Source: an uncultured Prevotella sp.
GTDB lineage: Bacteria > Bacteroidota > Bacteroidia > Bacteroidales > Bacteroidaceae
NCBI GenBank assembly: GCA_900553965.1
Contig: USFX01000179.1
Coordinates: forward strand, 1 to 5,397
DNA: 5,397 bases
Direction: 5' to 3'
Each line of letters opens with the position of its first letter. The first letter of the stretch is position 1. The notes under the pieces are model-generated. The model was not told the origin of the DNA, did no database searches, and saw only the letters and a list, made by a program, of their open reading frames with translations. Position numbers and translations under genes: made by a program. Below are positions 5,387 through 5,397 of this stretch, one piece after another.

Positions 5387-5397
5387 ATGACCGCATG
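5387..5397 (+). CDS. Start of an unidentified gene cut by the right edge
   Basis: The ATG at 5387 follows the -7 box at 5355-5362 by 24 bases and an AGAGG-type ribosome site by seven. Only Met-Thr-Ala and two further bases are visible, so no function can be named. The ATG at 5395 is an alternative start in another frame but is too far from the AGAGG to be preferred. Confidence 0.35.

Overview
The window looks like chromosomal DNA of a Bacteroidales bacterium, most likely Prevotella or a close relative. Four things suggest this. The DnaA and MCE proteins read like Bacteroidota family members. An amidase tail sits directly before an MCE gene. Start codons mostly lack Shine-Dalgarno sequences. 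Bacteroidota-type -7 promoter boxes (TAnnTTTG) stand before the transporter and at the right edge. The genus is an inference from remembered family sequences, not a database result.

Layout, all genes on the + strand: (1) 1-722, C-terminal part of a probable N-acetylmuramoyl-L-alanine amidase, with a long Ala/Pro/Lys/Glu-rich linker and a SPOR-like terminal domain. (2) 719-1621, a single-TM MlaD/MCE protein overlapping the amidase by 4 bases, so the two form an envelope operon. (3) 1622-2020, a 399-base gap with two kinds of content: GC-rich hairpins next to mlaD and an AT-rich series of palindromes and direct repeats next to dnaA. (4) 2021-3430, dnaA, complete and intact, followed by a strong intrinsic terminator. 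(5) 3583-4542, a polytopic membrane protein of the bile acid:sodium symporter (BASS) superfamily, apparently transcribed from a promoter so close to its ATG that the mRNA would be nearly leaderless. (6) 4543-5397, 855 bases without a believable gene. This holds a nested inverted-repeat element (about 4681-5029), several smaller hairpins, a palindrome containing a near DnaA box, and at the right edge a promoter leading to a gene that begins in the last bases.

Functionally, the amidase and MCE protein are envelope genes (peptidoglycan cleavage and lipid handling). dnaA forms its own transcription unit between a hairpin-rich upstream gap and its terminator. The transporter is a separate single-gene unit. 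No mobile-element protein, CRISPR array, tRNA or rRNA was seen. The least explained parts are the nested inverted repeat and the structured gap before dnaA.
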